This document shows, piece after piece, positions 61,125 through 64,000 of a DNA stretch of 64,000 nt; the first letter of the stretch is position 1, and each line of letters opens with the position of its first letter. Made by a program: the position numbers and the translations under genes. The DNA comes from Candidatus Nezhaarchaeota archaeon (GTDB taxonomy: Archaea; Thermoproteota; Methanomethylicia; Nezhaarchaeales; WYZ-LMO8), in NCBI GenBank assembly GCA_030055465.1, contig JASFYF010000001.1, positions 289,179-353,178 of the forward strand, given 5' to 3'. The notes under the pieces were generated by a model. It saw nothing but the letters and a program-made list of their open reading frames with translations. It searched no databases and was not told the DNA's origin.

Positions 61125-63992
61125 TCATTCAACGTAGAGCGCCGGCCTGTACGGTAAAGCGTTGAATCGCCTCTTCTTTGGATCGTAGGCTTCGGGGTTT
61201 TCCTCAACCCACACCTCGACTTTAACCTTAAGCTCTCTTTCCAAGAAGTCCCTCGCAGCCTCAACTATAGCCCGCTCATCTATAATTCCGGCTTTAACTC
61301 TGAGCTCTTTTTCCTCACTGCTAATCGCTAGCGATTCCAATACCAGCTTCTGAAGGACTTTGAAGTCCTTCACTCGAAGTTGGTTAGCGCGTTCCGCAGC
61401 CATCTTCATTGCTTCCTTGAGGGATGATGCTTCAAGTGCTTTCAAGTACACGTCCCACTTCCACCCAGAGGCCACGTACACGTGAGCTTTAGAAGGTGTC
61501 TTCCTCATCACTCTAATTACTTCCCTTAAATCCTCAATGATTTGCTGTATAAGGGATTCAGAGGCCTCAGCCCTGTAGCTCACCTTGTTTTTATCATACG
61601 TAGGCCAAGAAGCCTTGGAGACGTAGCCTTCCCCGTGTACTATTGCCCACATCTCCTCACACAGGAAGGGGGCGAACGGGGCTAGAAGCCTAACCCATGT
61701 CTTGGCCACCTCTAAGAGTACCTGCTTGCATGGCTTTTGAGATCTTCTAAAGTACCATCGAATGTCGTTCCAGACCTCGAAAAGCGCGACTTCCAACGCT
61801 GTCCTGTTTTTCAGGTTTTCAAGTGCATCGGTCACGGCCTTGACCCTCCTCTGAAGCCTGCTTTCAAGCCATTCTTCGAGGTGACCGGGCGAGCTCGAAG
61901 CCTCCATTGAGACTATGTCGTTCACTAGCTTGAACACTTGGTTCAGCTTCTCTCTCATGTCTTCACAGGACCCGAACCTCCAGTCAGGATCATCCATTGC
62001 CTCAGCAGCTATCATTAGTGTGCACCTGACAGCATCGGCCCCGTAGCGGTCTATCATGTGCTTCAATGTCACGAAGTTGCCTTTAGACTTCGACATTTTC
62101 TCTCCTTCAACCTTCACTATACCGTTAACCGTGACTCCTCGAGGCCAAAGCTCCTGGGGGAACAGTGCTACATGCTGAAATAGAAAGAACGTTAGATGGT
62201 TCGGAACTAAGTCTTTACCTGAGCCCCTGAGGTCCACGGGATACCAGTAGGTGAATTCCTTCCTTATCTCCTCTACAAGTCCCGGATCTAGGCTGCTCAT
62301 CTTCGCAGCAAGCTCCAAGGAACCCTCGCCTAGGAAGACGTAGTTGAAGAATTCCTCAGTCAAGTTCTCAGGCCTTACAAGACCTTTATTGACGTACTTA
62401 GCTATAGTGTAAAATGCCATGTAAATCGTGGAGTCGCTTAATGTTTCAACTATCCACGATGGGTCCCATGGAAGCGGCGTCCCCATGCCAGTTCTTCTGG
62501 CACAAGCCCAATCTCTAAGCCAGTCCACCACCTCGAGAAAGAAGCTTCTAGCCGAGTCCGGGTAGATGTTGGCCTTCATTATCAGGCTCTTCGTTTTCGA
62601 CTTCCACTCCGGGTCGGAATACCTTAAAAACCACTGGTTCTCAAGTATCTTGACTAGGCACCTGGTCCCACACCTGCACACTACATTCTCGACTAGATCG
62701 TACATGTGGTCTGCAAGGCCCTGTTTCTCCATGTCTACAGCTATCTTTTCCTTGGCCTCCGATACTTTAAGCCCCGAATAACTGGAGCAGTTATCTTTCA
62801 ATATCCCTGAATGATACTCCTTTTTGTACACGAGCCTCGTGGCTTCATCGGCTTTCGGATCCAGTTGGTCTTTGACTCCAAGCTTATCCGCAACTTCAAT
62901 AGCTGGATAGTCTCCGAAGCCTTCAACTTTTATAATGGATATGGGCTTTAAACCCTCAACTAAACCGGGGTTTAAGCCAAAGGCCCTGAGGGTCTCGGGT
63001 TTATTGGTTATATCTCTCAGGGCAAGCCAGTCATATGGGGCGTGGGCCGGCACGCTGAACACTACCCCAGTTCCATTGTTGGGGCTCACAAACGTCGCTG
63101 GCAGTATGGGCAACGATCTATTAGTTAGAGGGGCCGTGCAGTTTAAGCCTAAAAGCTCCCTCCCCTTAATGTAGCGGATGGGCTCAACTTTTTTGAGTTG
63201 CTCCTTCAGCTTTTCCACTGCCAACCTGCTTACGATCCATCTCTCTCCGTTGACTAACGCCTCGACGTAATCCGCCTCAGGGTTAACCCACAGATTGGTG
63301 GCTCCAAATATCGTCTCCGGCCTGAAGGTGGCCGCCGGCAAGAAGGCATCCCCGCATCTGAATTTGAGTAGAACGTAAAGTTCAGGTGACACCCCTTCCC
63401 CTTCAAGCCTGTCATGGTCTCCTGTAGGGCTTTGACAGTGCGGGCACCATACAACCGGATGCGTGCCCTTTACTATGTAGCCGAGCTTCCTTAGCCTGTT
63501 GAACTGCCACGTCACAAATCTGGAGAAGGCTGGATGGTGACTAGTCGTGTGAAACTCTCTTCTCCAATCTATGGAGAGCCCCATGTCCATGACGGTCTTC
63601 TTGTTCTCCTTCATATAGTAAGAGGCCATGTAGACCGGGTCCGTAAACTTCTTTATCTCTTCGTCAGGTATTCCGTCTATAAGCTTCAGCGTCTTTATCA
63701 GCTTTTCATCCCCTTTGCCTATCCTTTCCGCGGCGCCAACTATTGGCTCCCCGGTCCAATGCCACGCAAATGGGAAGAGTACGTTGTAGCCTTGCATGCG
63801 TTTGAAGCGGGCGTAAACATCGAGCCTCGTAGCCGAGAAGCCATGACCTACGTGAAGCCTTCCATTCACATAAGGGAATGGAAATGTAACGAAAATCTTC
63901 GGCTTTCCCGATTTTGGGTCGGCCTCGAAAACTCCTTCGGTAAACCACTTCCTCCTCCATTTCTCCTCGATATCCTTCCAGCAAACCTCCAT
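61125..63992 (-). CDS. leuS: Leucyl-tRNA synthetase, archaeal/eukaryotic type
   Basis: A complete 955-residue class I synthetase. HVGHG at 47-51 is the HIGH motif, and KMSKSKGNF near 630 is the KMSKS motif. The editing domain lies between them (TFRPETIFGATNLWVNPEADY near 222). It charges tRNA-Leu with leucine. The C-terminal part has the archaeal-type extension ending YDPKKRRFNALPYRPALYVE. The start lies 8 bases from the window edge, so upstream signals are not seen. It converges with mbhN across a 216-base gap in which nothing was recognised. Confidence 0.95.
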   Translation of the reverse strand: MEVCWKDIEEKWRRKWFTEGVFEADPKSGKPKIFVTFPFPYVNGRLHVGHGFSATRLDVYARFKRMQGYNVLFPFAWHWTGEPIVGAAERIGKGDEKLIKTLKLIDGIPDEEIKKFTDPVYMASYYMKENKKTVMDMGLSIDWRREFHTTSHHPAFSRFVTWQFNRLRKLGYIVKGTHPVVWCPHCQSPTGDHDRLEGEGVSPELYVLLKFRCGDAFLPAATFRPETIFGATNLWVNPEADYVEALVNGERWIVSRLAVEKLKEQLKKVEPIRYIKGRELLGLNCTAPLTNRSLPILPATFVSPNNGTGVVFSVPAHAPYDWLALRDITNKPETLRAFGLNPGLVEGLKPISIIKVEGFGDYPAIEVADKLGVKDQLDPKADEATRLVYKKEYHSGILKDNCSSYSGLKVSEAKEKIAVDMEKQGLADHMYDLVENVVCRCGTRCLVKILENQWFLRYSDPEWKSKTKSLIMKANIYPDSARSFFLEVVDWLRDWACARRTGMGTPLPWDPSWIVETLSDSTIYMAFYTIAKYVNKGLVRPENLTEEFFNYVFLGEGSLELAAKMSSLDPGLVEEIRKEFTYWYPVDLRGSGKDLVPNHLTFFLFQHVALFPQELWPRGVTVNGIVKVEGEKMSKSKGNFVTLKHMIDRYGADAVRCTLMIAAEAMDDPDWRFGSCEDMREKLNQVFKLVNDIVSMEASSSPGHLEEWLESRLQRRVKAVTDALENLKNRTALEVALFEVWNDIRWYFRRSQKPCKQVLLEVAKTWVRLLAPFAPFLCEEMWAIVHGEGYVSKASWPTYDKNKVSYRAEASESLIQQIIEDLREVIRVMRKTPSKAHVYVASGWKWDVYLKALEASSLKEAMKMAAERANQLRVKDFKVLQKLVLESLAISSEEKELRVKAGIIDERAIVEAARDFLERELKVKVEVWVEENPEAYDPKKRRFNALPYRPALYVE

Positions 63993-64000
63993 CGCATAAC

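Overview
The window reads as one contiguous piece of chromosome from an anaerobic, probably thermophilic archaeon. The archaeal marks are the Mre11-Rad50-NurA-HerA operon, an XPB helicase with its Bax1 partner, archaeal Elp3, archaeal-type leucyl-tRNA synthetase, mevalonate kinase, a five-subunit archaeal CODH/ACS, a Mbh-type hydrogenase, a tRNA gene with no encoded CCA, TATA-like promoters and frequent GTG/TTG starts after GGTG/GGAGG ribosome sites. The gene set fits an uncultivated TACK-type lineage such as Bathyarchaeia, but nothing here fixes the phylum. No CRISPR array, insertion sequence or integrase was seen.

Layout. 1-9.4 kb is redox and acyl-CoA chemistry: a thiol:fumarate reductase B-like protein; an operon of two FAD oxidases plus a CCG iron-sulfur protein (lactate/glycolate-type oxidation); a 3-hydroxyacyl-CoA dehydrogenase; a thiolase-fold protein with a DUF35 partner; and a DUF22-like protein. 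9.4-14 kb has Elp3, a TatD-like hydrolase and a two-subunit hydratase of the LeuCD/homoaconitase family. 14.1-23.1 kb is a DNA repair island. 23-31 kb is mixed metabolism: an AP-endonuclease-like isomerase, an FrhB-like flavoprotein, an MmgE/PrpD protein, an Old Yellow Enzyme-type reductase, a methanogenesis-marker-2-like protein and a Nudix hydrolase. 31-37.5 kb is lipid precursor and surface glycan synthesis, and it includes a decayed glycerophosphodiesterase gene. 37.5-40.5 kb has a PIN-ATPase, an MBL hydrolase and a second DUF22-like protein. 40.5-48.3 kb is the complete CODH/ACS operon (cdhABCDE-cooC). 48.4-50.5 kb has a hypothetical gene, tRNA-Val and a pair of metal-cluster proteins. 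51-52.8 kb is PEP carboxykinase. 52.8-60.9 kb is a complete Mbh-type [NiFe] hydrogenase/Na+ antiporter, split into two divergent operons. 61.1-64 kb is leuS.

How it fits together (inference). CODH/ACS interconverts acetyl-CoA with CO2 and a methyl group and exchanges electrons with ferredoxin. The Mbh complex can oxidise ferredoxin, evolve H2 and pump ions. PckA links C4 and C3 pools. The flavoprotein/CCG proteins and the TfrB-like protein feed or drain electrons at the hydroxyacid, thiol and fumarate level. This suits a hydrogen-evolving or acetogenic heterotroph. No methyl-branch genes and no mcr genes lie in the window, so methanogenesis cannot be claimed.

The observations most worth checking are the divergent, rearranged Mbh locus with a fused MbhE-F; Mre11 with two changed metal-ligand positions; a thiolase-like protein without its catalytic histidine motifs beside DUF35; a Cys-rich insertion in the dienoyl-CoA-reductase-like enzyme; the decayed GDPD gene; two DUF22-like paralogues; and a methanogenesis-marker-2-like gene.
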